From Protonemura montana (taxonomy: Eukaryota; Arthropoda; Insecta; Plecoptera; Nemouridae): DNA of 64,000 nt. Made by a program: the position numbers and the translations under genes. Of this stretch, positions 12,861-27,400 are shown in pieces. The DNA lies in NCBI GenBank assembly GCA_947568835.1, contig OX387610.1, forward strand, positions 6,411,501 through 6,475,500, read 5' to 3'. Below the pieces are notes generated by a model that was not told the DNA's origin, did no database searches, and saw nothing but the letters and a program-made list of their open reading frames with translations. How positions within the stretch are numbered: the stretch's first letter is position 1; every line of letters starts with the position of its first letter.

Positions 12861-15800
12861 AATATTTATTTAAGATCCCGTGGATTCGTGAAAGATGTGA
12901 GGCCTTTGTAAAGTTACATAAAGAAACGGAAAACGACACATCCCTTGTAAAATTAGCATCAAAAATGGAAATGGTAAAAAAAAATGTCCGCGCTGGTAAA
13001 ATAATTGTTTGATTAGTATAGAAAGTCAACAAATTCATAAACCAAAAATGTGATTTCTCTAAGTCCAATTATTAAAATAGTATTGGTAACTTTGCTGATT
13101 CAACTTTAAAATCGAAGTAGCACGGTCGTTGGACCACGAGGGCGCCTTGTTTCACCACTGTGTTAGTAAATGCATGCCATTAGCTTGGCCACATTTTGGG
13201 ATTGCTCCAACACTAGTTCGTAGCTCGTCTGTTCCATTAATGTTGACGTGCACTCATGCGTGCTGTATTTTACGATCTCATGTTGGCACCAGTTTAGGCA
13301 AAGTTGCCCAATTATTCGTCACGGAACCTTTCCAACGAGGAACCATCCTTACCAACAGTGTGAGGAACGATTTGTTTTGTGTGACTCTCAGTTTAGATAT
13401 CCCAAAAGGGTCGATTTGGGGTCGACTTGTTTCCGAAAAACCTATCGTGCATTGGCAACGCATTCTCCTCCCCCCCCCCCCCCCTCTTTACCATCTTTGC
13501 CTTTTAGAACATTTGGGAAAATAACTGGAACATCGTGAAATGAGGAGAGGCTGGGGACGTGTATTAAATTATCCGGCCTTGGGACCCGAAGTTACGCCAC
13601 TGCTCTCAATCCTTTTATTTCTCGATTGCCTAGCAGGATCAAGGCAAGGCAAATCAAATGCCACAGTGGTTTCTGTAAGCATACCATCTCCGACTAACAG
13701 TGCATATTGAAAGAAAATAGTTCTAATACACTTATTATTACCAAAGTGGGTCAACTTCGAATGAGCGAGGCATATTTAAGTACGTTTACAGAATCGCAAC
13801 ATTACTTCATATCCACTGATATGATTTATTGCGTTGTTTTGTTGACCTTTATCTTCTGATAAATGTAATCTAGAAATTCAGTAAAAGTCTGTCTTATCTG
13901 AAAACAGCCGTCAACGAGATGCTGCGCGTTCTGAGATAGATATAATCTTTGCGATAACAGATCGTCAACAATGTTGCAGTTTGAGCAAGTTCCACTTTAT
14001 CAGGGGACGTCATTCCGGTTTAGGTGGGATGGTACAGTCGCCCACGGGGTTATGTGTAATATTCTTGCCTGCTGTTGGCCGCCCACACAACATTATAATG
14101 TACCACGCCGAAGTGGTTTCTTTGTCTTTGCATGGATGTTTGACAATTGCATTTATATTTATTGCTATGTCAGCATTTGAAATAGGTTCTTTATGTGTAC
14201 TGCATTGAAGTTTTTATATATATATTTTTTTATTTTACTGTAACTTTTAAGAGCAACTTATTTCTGTTCTTTTGTGTACATGGTCCTTTGTTCTCTATAA
14301 CAAACGCTCAACCTATACCGATATCTCACGTTGATTGAGTGGACCATCAAAACCATTTTTTTTTTTAATACGTTGTCCATTTTCATAAAACAAAGCTAAC
14401 AATAACATTGGAACATTTGTTTACTACACGGAATGACTTTTTATCAGTAAAAATATGTATGATTATTTTAGAATACCGCATTTCAGAGTGGCCTGCCCGG
14501 CTCTTGAGTCAACTTCAAGTCAATGTTTTCAGCGCGTATTGTAAGAAGGACGGCTATGTCATGGTTATTTAATGTCAGAAGGACTGCAGCTGCCACTGCC
14601 AGACAAAGTTCCGTCACGCTAAACTGCCTACAAGCAGGTCCAAGACAATATCGAACAGACTCGGCGCATGCAACTAAAGCTGACACAACGTGTGCGCTTT
14701 CCTTGCCCGGACTATACCAGCGCTGTATTTTTCTATGACTAGAGTCGATAACCCCCCCACCCGCTGCCCGCACACCGCCCCTGTAACCCGCAGACCACGA
14801 ACTTTGGTCGACCTGTCCGCTCATCTCGTGTCGCAGGCGACGACCCTATGTTCAGTTCGGAATCGCCGTCTAGAGAGTAATTTCTTGTTCCTTTGAAAAA
14901 AAGAACTATATCCCTTCTCATTGTTTGCTGCTGCAGCGCAGAGCAACATCGATGGTTGCTGGCGTCGCGGTAGGAGAGGGTCGACCTAGATCAGGTTTCG
15001 TTCTGTCTCTGTCAGTAAAGTGCACACACTCTTAGCACTTGACTCTCTCACTCGCGTGGCGATGCATATCAATCCTCTCTATCTAATCACTCTGCAAACT
15101 GCGCTGCTGAACAATTAACGTCAACGCGCGAGAAGTCATTAAATTAATTGAGAATTACCAATGTAACTCGGTATATTCATTACCCCTCAAGCGCCGCTAT
15201 TTTAGTCATCAGCAATTTTATGTATATTCAGAATATGTTTATGTAAATCGGTGAACATTAATACGACTTCCGCTGTAACTCTATAGGGGCCCCTCCACGC
15301 CCGTTCTCTTTTTAATGACGACCTGCAGCTACATTAACAATACAATTCCATGGGAAACCATTGATTTTTCCATCGTCGTGGTTCGCAACGGGCTCTTGGC
15401 AGCTGCGCAGCACAGTAAATTTGGCTTGCCCCTCGGCTGAATACCTCAACGCTGATTCCTGGTTGGTTGTTCGCTCGGTGCTGTTCGGAACCTGGGCCCC
15501 CCAGTTTGGCGCAGACGTGGTCGATCTCCCCCTACATACCTCCCAGTGTACTGTAGCCTGGATTTCTGCCGGGGTTTCATCAACTGCAAACGGAGACCGA
15601 GTGAGACAAAGCGATAGGGCTTTCAGTAATAACGACATAATCGCTCTCTGTCCTTCTACAACGTGAGCTGGCAACTCGCAATGCTGGCAGATAAGCCGGA
15701 TGTGTTTAGACTGATGGAAAAAGGAGAAACATGTTGACGATGGTTTTGGAGGAGAAATGTTCGTCGCGGTCTCGCTCTGCCAGCCTAGCACTAATCATGC

Positions 15801-17500
15801 CACTGTTAATGCTAGCCCCCTCGTCGCCCCCCTACCCCACCCTCATACACTGGAGTGAATCCAAACTCCAAAGTGAAGCTTTGAAACATTTCTAGCCTCT
15901 CGCCGCGAAGCCAGCTCTCACTCGGTTCAACAAACCGGTTCGACACGACTCACGTAACATCAAGTAGCACGCCTATCGCGTGTACTGAACCGAGTCCTAA
16001 AGTGCACAGGCCCCTTTCTGCCCTAGCTTAGGCTTTCTTTATATATCTCGAACTACCATGTTCCTGTAGATAGGACGGCGGGGTGTGATAGAGAAAATCG
16101 ATCGCTAAGTGTTTCACTTGGGTAGTACAACATACTCTAGTGCGCACTGTAAACTGGAAAGTGGTAATAAAAGGTCATGCGGTATAAGCCGAGCTGACGA
16201 AACCAGTCACGCCCGGTGGCCTTATTTTGTGTCGTAATTCTTCAACATCAATGTAAAGACCTGATATGAATTAATTATGAGCAGCTGTTGTCGTTTGTTT
16301 ATTCCTGGCAACACAGCTGTTGTCGTCCTTGAATGTTAGTCCATTAGCTAGTTATATTTTCAACTATCTTGCAAGCGCTTTTGTTCAAACTCTTGCTTAT
16401 ATGGATTCTTGTTCGAAGAAAGAAACTTTAGCGAAAGAAGTCGTGCAGTGAAGTTCTCTTCGAGGGGAAGTTGAAAAGCATAATTTTTTTGAAGAAGGAA
16501 TTTTTTTTTACCAGCTCTCGTAGTAGAGTCGAATTTGAAAAGGTGTACAAGTACAGCTTAAGATGATGAAGCCATGTTCACTGCACAAGTCAGCAATTTT
16601 AATGGAATTAATTAACCATAACTATGTTTATTACTGGCTGACAAAGCAAATTATTGTAGACGAACATAAAATGGAAATTGAAAACGGAACCATCGTGGCA
16701 AAAATTCAGCCAATTGAACTAGAGAAAAAATGTAATTCTGAAGATGGCAGCCTGGCAAGGCTCCAAAACTGAGCTCTATTGAGCAGAGTTGAAAGTTGAG
16801 CAGAGCATAGGTTTGCTCCAAAATATTACCCTAATTTAAAATTTTCTTAAAATTCCTCCAATCTTTCATCTGTTTCTGTGTAGTGTCAAGACTCTCTCTC
16901 TATCAAATATATTTTGTATTAATTTCTTTACTAATGAGTGGAATTTAATTTTTTACGCACAGTCCGCCACTGCTAGTCGTTACTGGTTTCTCGGATAAGA
17001 CGAGAAAATTGGAATTAGCAATCTGCTAGTACGAGCAAAAAAGCAAGCTAACATAATTGTGTGAGGTAATATAAATTGCTGACTCTTCGTCCTTATCACG
17101 GCTGTCGCTAATTGCTTCAGTCATGAAAGCACTGTCACTATGTAAGTACCGACAGGTACCATTTTACATTCCAGATAGCGATACCTATTAATTGAAAACA
17201 TCGTTCCGACAAACAAAAGAAGGAGCTTTTATGAAGTGTTACCCTGCAACATTCATTTCAATTATTGCAACACAATGGCTACACTTCTCAACGTCAACAT
17301 TTCCTACCATTTTAGCAACGGTACAACGCGATTCCAAGAAGCACGAAGTTTAATAATCCTATGGCAAGCGGCTGCAGGGTGGGGGACAAACCCTCCAACA
17401 GCAACAATCGGCTCTCTCTCTCCCACCGAATGTATTTCTGACGAAACTTGCCGCAACCCAAGCGAGTTGCTAGAGTTGGAGCTCGGCTTATTCATTGCTC
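12861..17500. other. Intergenic between genes 1 and 2, no supported gene
   Basis: Several short open frames occur here, including about 160 codons on the - strand at 15312-15791. None has recognisable domains, splice-compatible neighbours or a convincing coding pattern. A poly-C run of about 15 bases lies near 13472. GC content rises in 14480-15000 and 15280-16030, which could mark distal promoters or unrecognised 5' exons, but nothing shows this directly. Confidence 0.4.
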
Positions 17501-18071
17501 ATTCCATTTGAATGGTGGGGCACGCCAAGGGGGCGCTTCGTTGTAGGCGGAGCCGTTAAGGGAGGGAGATAAAGGGCACGAGGTGGAGTAGATCGGCTCT
17601 TCGTCCCTCCGCTAGGCGATGCAGCCAATAGAGATCATTTTACTGTGCACAGATAGTTGATTCTCGGCCTTAGCGACGCGTTGTGAACTGGCATTCGGGA
17701 TCGGTTCGGGTTTCGTAACACAGACAGTACCAAGTCAGTTCTTGCGCTGGAAGTTGCCGCGTGACTGAAGTTCCCAGTGCTCTGAATGCGTCACCGCGCT
17801 ATGACATTGATTATTCATCAAAATAAACTGAATTTATTTTAGGGTTCTTTCAGGTAAAGCGTGTGCAGGTAGTCGGGTTTTATTCGTGTTGAATGTGGTA
17901 GTGCCGAGTGACACCGAAACTATTGCCGAAAGAAGGTCAGCGACGGCGGCTGCATTTTTCAGTTCGGAGCCCCTGTAGCCGCTGGTTCTGCAGCTACCTC
18001 GGATCGGATTCCATTTGTTCAACATCAGTGAGACGGATCACAACGCTGTAGTAGCGTTGCCATGTCGTTCG
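17500..18071 (+). promoter_or_regulatory. Candidate promoter and 5' leader exon of gene 2
   Basis: The sequence becomes GC-richer and holds a CCAAT motif (GCAGCCAATAG, about 17623). It ends at a good donor, TTCG|GTGAGC at 18071/18072, which pairs well with the acceptor at 18455. Joining the two makes a leader with an upstream ATG at about 18062 (short peptide MSFGWK). Its TGA stop overlaps the main ATG as ATGA. The transcription start is not determinable and the exon itself is an inference. Confidence 0.35.
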
Positions 18072-18462
18072 GTGAGCTGATGAACTTAAACTCACTGGGG
18101 GTGCCTATTTTTAAAACAACAGCTAAAAGTATAAAACAATAGTAACAGTTTGATAGATGTATATATACTTTTTTTTTTTACTTGACCATTTAATCTCGGC
18201 GTAAAGTTCCTGTTTGTAAGTGAAATTAAGAAATATTCTTGATCGAGAAGATCATGTTATATACTTAAGTTAATCCACTTTCAAACTATTTTAATTTTGA
18301 CACATTTTTATTGACAGTTTTCATTGTATTCAGTTCGTGAATTCGAAACTAGATACTCAAAGTTTGAAATTATTTGTGGATTTTAAGCCTTTTTTCGACC
18401 TGTTACTGCATTTCATTAAAGCTGACTGAACATAACACGCATGGTTATTTTGCAGGGTGGAA

Positions 18463-21400
18463 ATGAACCAACAAGTGGGCACTGAAAGTACCTGTAAGTA
18501 CCCAAGTACCTGTGAGCATTTAATTACCATAAGTACTTCTGCTGTAAGTGTTTCGTAACGAATTCACCAATTTAAAACAGCTTTTTAATTGCAAAATAAT
18601 ACAGATAAGCATACTTCCTCAATACCTTCTTATATATTATACCAACAATCCTACCACCTATACAGTAAGTAGTTGGGTATATTATTTGTTTTTCATGAAA
18701 GGTTAGAGTGGTTAGTGGAATTACTGAGAAACCTTTATAATATTTATAACGGGTACATTTAAAATGCAGATACAAATTTGTGAAGTATTTTATCAGTGAG
18801 GAGGTAAGTATAGGTACTATACTACCACAGGAAAAGAAGATAAGCTGGCAGTTATTGACTGGTTTTGGCTATCGAAAAACCACCTTTGAGCATTAGTTAC
18901 CGAGTATTGAACTTGGAATAACCACCACACCGAGTGCAATATAATTTTAGAAAGAAGAGTCCTTTAAGTGCCTTGCTTTAATGTACTACATGCTCTTTAT
19001 GAGTTATGAATTAATTTCAAATTTTGTGTAAGATACAAATATTCCACTAGTATTTTGCTGGATCAAACAAGTCGACAACTGCTAATTCATGATGTGGTTT
19101 GTTTAATTACAGACCAAATAGGACCGCCTTATACATCGTCCAAGAGCGAATATCTCTATCATCAACCACTCTGCAAGGTTTGCGAAACTAGCGAAGAATT
19201 GACGGAGAGTGAGTTCTACGACCACCTTATCTCTCACGTTGAACTTCCGGACGTGACTTGTCAGAAACTATCAGATCGGTAAGTAGTTGCTGCCGAATGT
19301 ATTTTAGTTACAGAATCTACCATTACTATCGCTTCTAAATACATAATTTGTTTTATTGTCAATACTTCAAAATAATTTTAGAAAGTTTCAGAAAATCATA
19401 ACCTTAACAATATAAGAAAGGATGTCAAAAAGAACAGATGTGATACTAACTTAATTTTCATCCGAAGATATTGAAGAAGTTTCTTTATTTCACTAGCTAT
19501 CAAGCTATTAGTTCAGTTAGACATACAGTGTACAAAACACAAAGTACATTTCTATTACTAAGTCTTATTATTAACTATATAGGCTTATAGTTTTACATTT
19601 AGTAAACATGAAATCTTCTACTTGAAATCTTATAGTTTAACCGCCTATTTACTAGTTTTAATTTTTAAACTTAAGGTGTGCACCAAAATGAGTTATCGGT
19701 GCTACATCTTGTCCATTTATTTGGGTCTTTAATATGTTTAAGACACTCGCGCCTAAATATTCCAGTGTTCATTGCAATTCTTGTTGCATGTACGGTAATC
19801 CATTAAATAGTAGCACCCCCTTACAAACAATAGAATTGTTGCCAAAAGTTGAGGATGTTCTGTGTGCGTCTAACTTATTTGTGTTTCTAGTGTTGTGCAC
19901 TGGATCAGTAACATCGTTGAGTGTAGGTTCTAGGTAGAGAAACAACGTCAATGTTACAGTCTGCGTGAAAGATGGCCGCCAAATGACTACCTTACCAACA
20001 ATAATGCAGAGTACCGGAACATCACGTTAAGTGGAGCCACTGTAGTATGAAATTTAATTTCGATATTTCTCGTAGGTTAACTCGCTTTTGTAACTTTTTA
20101 TGCTCAAAAGATCTCCATCAATGTTTACCTCAACGATTTATTTACACGTAACAATATTCAAAATCGAGTAACCTACGAAAAATATCGAAAATACATTTTA
20201 TACGGCAGTGGCTCCATTTAAGGTGATGTTCCGGGACTCTGCATTTTTGTCGGTAAGGTAATCATTTGGCAGCTATCTTTTAAGTAGAGGCTGTAAAATA
20301 AACGTTGTTTCTCTACCTATAACCTACACTCAACGGTAACATCTTTGTCATTGCCCAATTTTACATTCAGACAATGTAGATTAAGTCCCATATCAACATT
20401 CAAATTAAGAGGTACTGAGTCCTTAATGGTGAAAAAAATTGTTGTCTGCTAAGATTCACAAATCACATGTCATACTTCTGCTGGGGAAATCAAAAGATTT
20501 ATGGGCAGACTTGCTATAAAACCTAACTAAAACCAATCATAGCTATTTTTGCAAGTTTATGCATTTTTTTCTTAATTACAAATGCATGCAATTTCTGGCA
20601 TCTCTTCTATTTTGATCCCTGGAACTATTGTTTACAAAGAAAATGAAAATCCTCATAAAAAATAAACCGTCAAGTTACTGCGTAGACCAAAGACACATGG
20701 ACGTACTGAATTTTTGTGACAACTGAGCGACTGCTGACGTTAAATTGTTGTCCCCGCAGCTACATAGCTCGGCGCACTAGTCGCAATCGCAAGGTTGCCA
20801 AGAAGCGAACATATCGTTCCACCGAAAAGAGTGCCAACGGGCGTCTCTGCCTCACGCTGAAACTCGACACCGCGACGTCGCGGTTTGAAGTGGTCACGCA
20901 GCGTCACCCAGAAACAGCTGGGCCTGACGACCCGGTCGCCGAGCTCGAAAACTACCCGGCCAGCGTGGAGCAGGTTAGTTATGCCTATCTTATAATTGGG
21001 TTTTTAGTTTAAAAAAAAACAACTTGGTACGTAAAAGACAACACATTTTCTCGGCTTTTCATAATTTATGTCTGTTGCAATTGCTATCATCCTTGATAAA
21101 GTAATAGGCATAAGTTACAAAAATTTGTTGTTTTTCTACGTAGAATTTTGTTGTTGTAAAGTTTTTTTTTCAAACCTAGCGCTGAGGTTAGATAGAGTAG
21201 ACATTCGACAACGGCGGTCACAAGCACCATCGGTGGCTATTAACAATTGCCAAGGTTAGGTAAAGTTAACATATTTAGTAAACACCATATAGCACACATA
21301 TGCCAGCCATTTTAAGACCAACTACTTTAAATCAAAATTAAATTTAAAAATATAAAAGTGGCTTCGTTGAATTGAACTCAAGATTCATCCCAAGTGTTTT

Positions 21401-24400
21401 TGTACACATTTTGTTGTAAATTAATGTCAGTGCAAATTGAACCCAAATCTTTTTATACCTGGCCCTGCTTCATCTTCCTCTGCACCATTTTACCGGTTCT
21501 CCATCTGGCGCAGGATCCTGACGACACGGCCGCCGCGGACAGGCTGAGCACGGGCGGCGGCGACTCTGCATTCGGAAGCGTAGGCGACTCCGACTCGACC
21601 CCCGAGTCTGGTCCCGCCCTTGAGCCCGCCCCTGTTGAAGGCGACGCCCACGACGACGCTGGATTCGAGTCGGCGGCCGGAGACGACGGCAGCGATACTC
21701 TTGGACATCACGGTGGCGGTGAGTCACGCTTTGTGCTCTTTATATTTGTGCTAGGGCTGGCCGTTGAAGACAAGGACTTTATATATCGTAAAATGCATGA
21801 TTGTAAGATGTTAAATAAATAAATAAATAATCATGAGTCCTGTTCACAACCAACAGATTTTGATTTAGCTGCTCAGTGCACCTGTGCTCGTATTTCTAAC
21901 CAATTGCCACTGATTACCAAGCAATCCATCTGTCAACTGCACTTTACTTAATGCCAAACTTCTTGTTTAAGTTATTTCCAATCATGTTTTTTTTTATTTC
22001 TTTATAGTAATTAATTTTAATTATAGTAATTTTTATAATATTATCTTGTTTGTATTAATTTTTACTAATATTAATTTTTATCATCTCACAATCTATCCAT
22101 CTCACCTTCCAGGGCAAACCTAAAGATTATTTTTCTCTAATTCTGTTTCTCCTTTGTGTCAAGATTTTGAAGACGAGGGATCAGGCCCTGAAGAAGAAAA
22201 CGAAGAGGACGAGGAGGAGGAGGAAGAAATAGACGAGGAAGACGAGCAGGAAGAGGAGGAAGAGAAGGAGGAAAAAATCGACATAGAAGAGCACCCGTTG
22301 GTACTCGACGATTCCGAGGCACCCGGCGCTAAACTGCTTGAAGAGTTTTGCCGTGAGACGACCGACCAGCTCAGCAGACAAGGTACGTGTCACGTGCTCG
22401 CCGACCGGTGCGCTATATTGCGCACCAAAAACTGACGGGTCCCGAAGTGGCAAACTACTGGCCGATCCTTATTCCCTATTTGAAGGTATACCAAAAATTA
22501 ATTAAAAATTATAGGAAGTTAAATACAGAAGAAATTAAAATTAAAATTTGGGTCCTAGGTCCAAATGCACTTTTGTTCCTTTTCTTTTGCCTGCTCTCAA
22601 ATGTGAGCTTTTTTGGGGAAATTTTTGCCACTAAAAAAACTGCCACTTTAGGCATTTTCACCTTTTTTGCTGCATTTTCTTGGTAGTTTCAGATGTTTAA
22701 ATTAAAATTTTTATGACATTTCTGTCTAAGAATTGCGGATGTTGTGGATGCTCAACCGCGGAGTAAATTACAGATTGTGAAAATGGCGAAAATGGCAGAA
22801 GCTTTCACTGGCAGTTGCTGCAAAGGGCATTGTACACTGTTGCAAAAATAGCTAAGGCTAAGGAAAATTAACCAGGTTTGAGTAGTCTCAATCCTGTTGT
22901 AAAATGATTAGCACTTATTTAGAGCGCAGACCACACCTGTGCTACGATCGTTAATGGAATACTGGTTCGCCCAACCTGATCACTACGTTGGGTAAGCCAT
23001 TGTAGTTGTTAGCAATGCGGAGCCATTTTCGATGTTGAAATAAGTGATTGTAAAGTGATTCAAAGCCGTAAAAGAATCGAACACGTGAAGTTTGACCTAC
23101 ATAGTAAATTAATTTGATAGTTAGGTTTGATAGTACGGCATAAAATTCTGATAAAGATAAAATTATATTGTTGAAAAGTTTTTCATTCACTATAAACAAT
23201 AGCTCAATTAAAATAGCTGCAAAGAGGACAATGAACAGTGATATATTTTTGGAAGGTCATTGGGTTGAATGCATTTTGACAATGCGAGTTGAACCTGTCT
23301 TGTGCATTTGTTACGAATAGTTTGTGGCTGTAGGATTCTGGCGAATACCGTGCATAACAATAGAGACTGAACCTTGCGCAAGTCGATATTTCAAACAGGT
23401 TTGTGTCATATAATTACCAAAAATGAACTCAAAATCCATTAATTTTGGCATCGTTGTTTCAGGGAACGACTCTTGCGGCTCTGGTGAATACGGCCCGCCT
23501 TCTCCGACTCCCAGCGAGCAGCTCCGACCGAGTGGACTTCTTGCTCCAACCCCACTGCCTCCGGGGCTTCAACCTACCAGCATGGTGAGTAGCCAGGCCA
23601 GCAACTAGATTCTCACAGTACTCGTCTATTGCATACCCGTTTTGGATTTTTTAGACTTATGTCTACTTTATCTAACCTTAGCACTAGTTTTAAAAACAAA
23701 AGTTAAACTGGGTTTTTGAATGGTAAAAAAACAGCTTATTTTCCCTGACGTTTCATAACTTATGCCTGTAACTTCAATCTTCATCGAAGCCAAGAGTGAA
23801 AGCATTTGAGACAAGAGTACTGCAAAAATATAAACAATTATCTTGTCTAGGGGTTCTAAAAGCAACTAAAATAAGAAAAGTCATTAATTTAACGAAGTAA
23901 AATATTAACCATTTTTGGTATAAAATGACCCCCAAATAATTGGTGTTTTTTAATCAACTAAACCTATTAGTGTGTGTGGGGAAAGTGCATTTTACAGCAG
24001 AGAAACTTGAAGATTACTGGTGTGTTATGGGTAGAGATAAGTGTTTTTAGTTCTAACTATAAATGCTAAAATATGTAAATACTCATTAAAAGTCCATGTT
24101 TTTTGTTATCTTTGCAGCTCAAGGAATTTGGGAATGAATGGTAGATTTTTCTATTTCCCAATAAATGCTAAATTGAGAGATAGTGAAGCTATTTCACTAA
24201 AATGTTTGTATTTTGCGAAATAGCAACTAATTTCCATGCAAATAATTTAAAATATTTATTTTTTCTCTCTAAACACATGTTTCCAAGAATTTGTCATATT
24301 ATTTCCTGCAGTCTTGTTGTCAGGTTGTTCCTCATCAAACGTTGTCACCATTCCTAAGCTTAGGGAGTAGAAGCAGTGGGGCAAATTGTTTACTGTAGGA

Positions 24401-27400
24401 AACCATTGCCATTGGTTGGCTGAATCTTCGTCTCCTTGCCATGTGAGCACCAGCACCACATGCATTCAGTCTACTTGTTGGGTTCAATCAGTAATGTGGA
24501 GTAGCGATTAGCTACAATTTCAAATTTCAATGGGGTGTAATAAATTTTTGACTTTTGAGGATCAAGCAAAGCAACTTTTTGTGAGTGATGGATCTATTTA
24601 CAAGTGTGGAATCTAGAACACCAGACTTGTCTGAGAGAAAAAAGAAAATCTTGCAAAGTGTGTTGTTCGTACCAGGCAGTGGATCTAATTCAAATTCTCA
24701 TGGCCATAAAAATCTCAAACCCCTCATTTGCAGTTCTGACTCTACAAACTATTTAGGCCCCAGTGAACAGTGTTGATGCAGAGAGGTTTTTTAGTCAATA
24801 AAACCTTGTGCTGACTGACAAAGGAACAAGAATGAAGGAAGCTATCATTGAAACTTGTTCAATGTGAAGTTTTAACAAGTAGTAGGTGTCCCTCATGCTG
24901 CCATACAATGTATTTCATGGTTGCATTTATGTAAAATATTTATTTGTGCTGTTTATTTTGTTTAAAGTCCTAACAAATACCTACCGATTTTGAGGACCTA
25001 CACTAAATATTTGCTTTATTGTTATTATTATTGATAACTTCTTTATTAGAGATCCCAGTGCTTGCCCAAAATCCGCATTCCTTTTGAATGTAGATCGCAA
25101 AAGCCCTTTTTTCTCTTAAGCTATAAACGCTCAAATTCAAATCCTCGGCACTAAAATTTTGATAAAATTAATGCCAAAAACACGCATCTCTAGTTATGGG
25201 GAAGAGGAAATAAGGAACACAATCAGCTTTTTCAACTTTAGTAAGTATGTTCATTCATTTCTAATCCCCAAAACTTTGTAACCTAATTTCCTCGCTCCTG
25301 CATGCAGGTGCAAGAAAACGGCACAGCAGATCACTCCGGCGGCTCGCCAGGCTTCCCATCCGTCTCGCCTGCAGCTCCGTCCGACGACCACGCGACGACA
25401 GAGAAGCCTCCCGACTTTCACTCGTTCCACTTCCAGTCGACGGAGACCGAATCAAACGCGACGTCGCCCAATGAGGAACATGACCCACTGCAGCTCAGCG
25501 ATCCGCTGGTCGGCGATTCACTGCTGCGTGGGTTCTTGGCGTCGCCGAACAAAGAGACGAGTAAGAACGCCCTCCGTTTGCTTTTCATTGATTTGTTGGG
25601 TTTAATGATGCACCATTTTGTCAAAATTGTTAAAAATGATGATGAACCTAACCTAAGGTAGGAGGAGAAACCTGGTGCAGGCACGTAGCCTACGTATCCG
25701 ACCTTACGTCCCTTTTGAAAGACGGTACAATGCGATCAATAGTGAGGTAGTAAAGCGTCACTGGAATCAGAGTGACTGTAAGCATTCACAGCCTCATGGC
25801 TGTCAGTCTTGCAGTAAAATTCTCTCACAAAAGCTATGTACAATTAGCTCAATTGGTTAGAGAAACAAATGCGACTCGGGGAGATCGGGGTTCGAGTCCC
25901 CGGCTGGGCATCAATTTTTGAGAGGTTGTTAGTGTTCCTTGTAATAAAATGAATGTGGTAAATTTAGGTGTTACGCTGGGGACTGAGAGCCACCTGAACC
26001 ACCTGATGAGCTCCGAGTATATGCCTCTTGACCGACTCGGTGAAAACCTGCCGAGCGTGGCTTGCGACGTTTGCGGGGAGCGCCTCACCGATCGAGCTGC
26101 GCTAGACGTTCACAAGGCTCAGGTACACTTCCGAAGAGCTTCGGTTCAATGTTTGTTTTTTACAACTTCGGATACACAGAAGTATTAATCAAGTGGTCGC
26201 TAGATGATATGTACATTTATATTTGTATAGCTATGACTAGCTATATAACTATACACTGTCAGGTAACAGTTTCAGTTAAAAGTTTGACAATTGCCGAGAA
26301 TTCCACTGGGAATGTCTCTGTCGCTGGCTTCGGTAACTGATTCCACAGACGTATCGAGTGTATTAGTTTTATATCGTAATGAGAGAACTACCATCGCATT
26401 CAAACAAAGCTGGTGTATGTTTTTTAGGTTAAAACAACATAAGTTGTTTGTGGATCATCATAATTTACTGTCTTCTTAATTTCTCAATTTTTTCTTTGGT
26501 AAAGCAAGTAAAGATGGCACAAGAATGACCACCCTTACACCCATACTTCATTTAATGCTTTTAGTTCACCAAAAACTCATTTCACAATATCTTAAAAAAT
26601 ATTGCCATTGAACAATTTCTTCTAATTCGCCTGGAATTTTGATGAACATTTTTGCAAGTCCTTACCAATCAACACATGAAGGTTGCACTGGTAGAAACAC
26701 ATGCCAAGTGCACATGCGGATTGCTCCCAGTCGAACAAGACCGCACCCGCTAATTGGTTGTCGAATTCTGCAGGCCGGACACTACAAGTGCCACCGTCTG
26801 GAGTGCTGCTCCAAGACGTATGCCACGGCTGAGGAGCTGGCCACGCACCTGCGCATGCCGCTGGCCGGCTCGTTCTCCCCGCGGCAGGGTATCATCTCCA
26901 TCAACCAGTCGCTGCAGTCGCCACCTGTGCAACAGCTGCAGCAGCAGGTAACCACTTGGCAACACTCTCTGTGTTTTACTGCTTTACTTGTGTCAAGCTT
27001 ATAGTGTGTGGCATGTATCGAGTTTACCAGAATGTAACTCAACAGGTTTTGTCAGAAATATTTGTATGCAAGAAGCATTTATTTGAACATACATATACAT
27101 ATTGAATATACGAACATCTACAAACATTTAATCAAACTGGTATCATTTAATTAATAGAAACATATCCTCTCAAAAATTGGTGGCTTGAATCCCAAATCTC
27201 TACCAACAATGTTTGTTTATTAACAACTTAGGATACGGATAGGATTAGGAGTAGGATAACACCTTTTGCGGGTGTTGTTCTAACCAATTGAACTACTTGC
27301 ACATATCATTTTTGGGAGGATTTTAGTGTGTTTGATGAGAATGACAGATCTCCACGGAGTAGAACCAAGATAATGTGAACACTCACATTCACTTTAATTC

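Noticed and set aside
15312-15791. 159-codon minus-strand open frame
   Set aside because: No domain, no splice partners, and a second frame of about 100 codons is open on the opposite strand; GC content alone explains it.
25840-25920. A functional tRNA gene
   Set aside because: A and B boxes are good, but the acceptor and anticodon stems do not close and the same tail recurs at other repeats.
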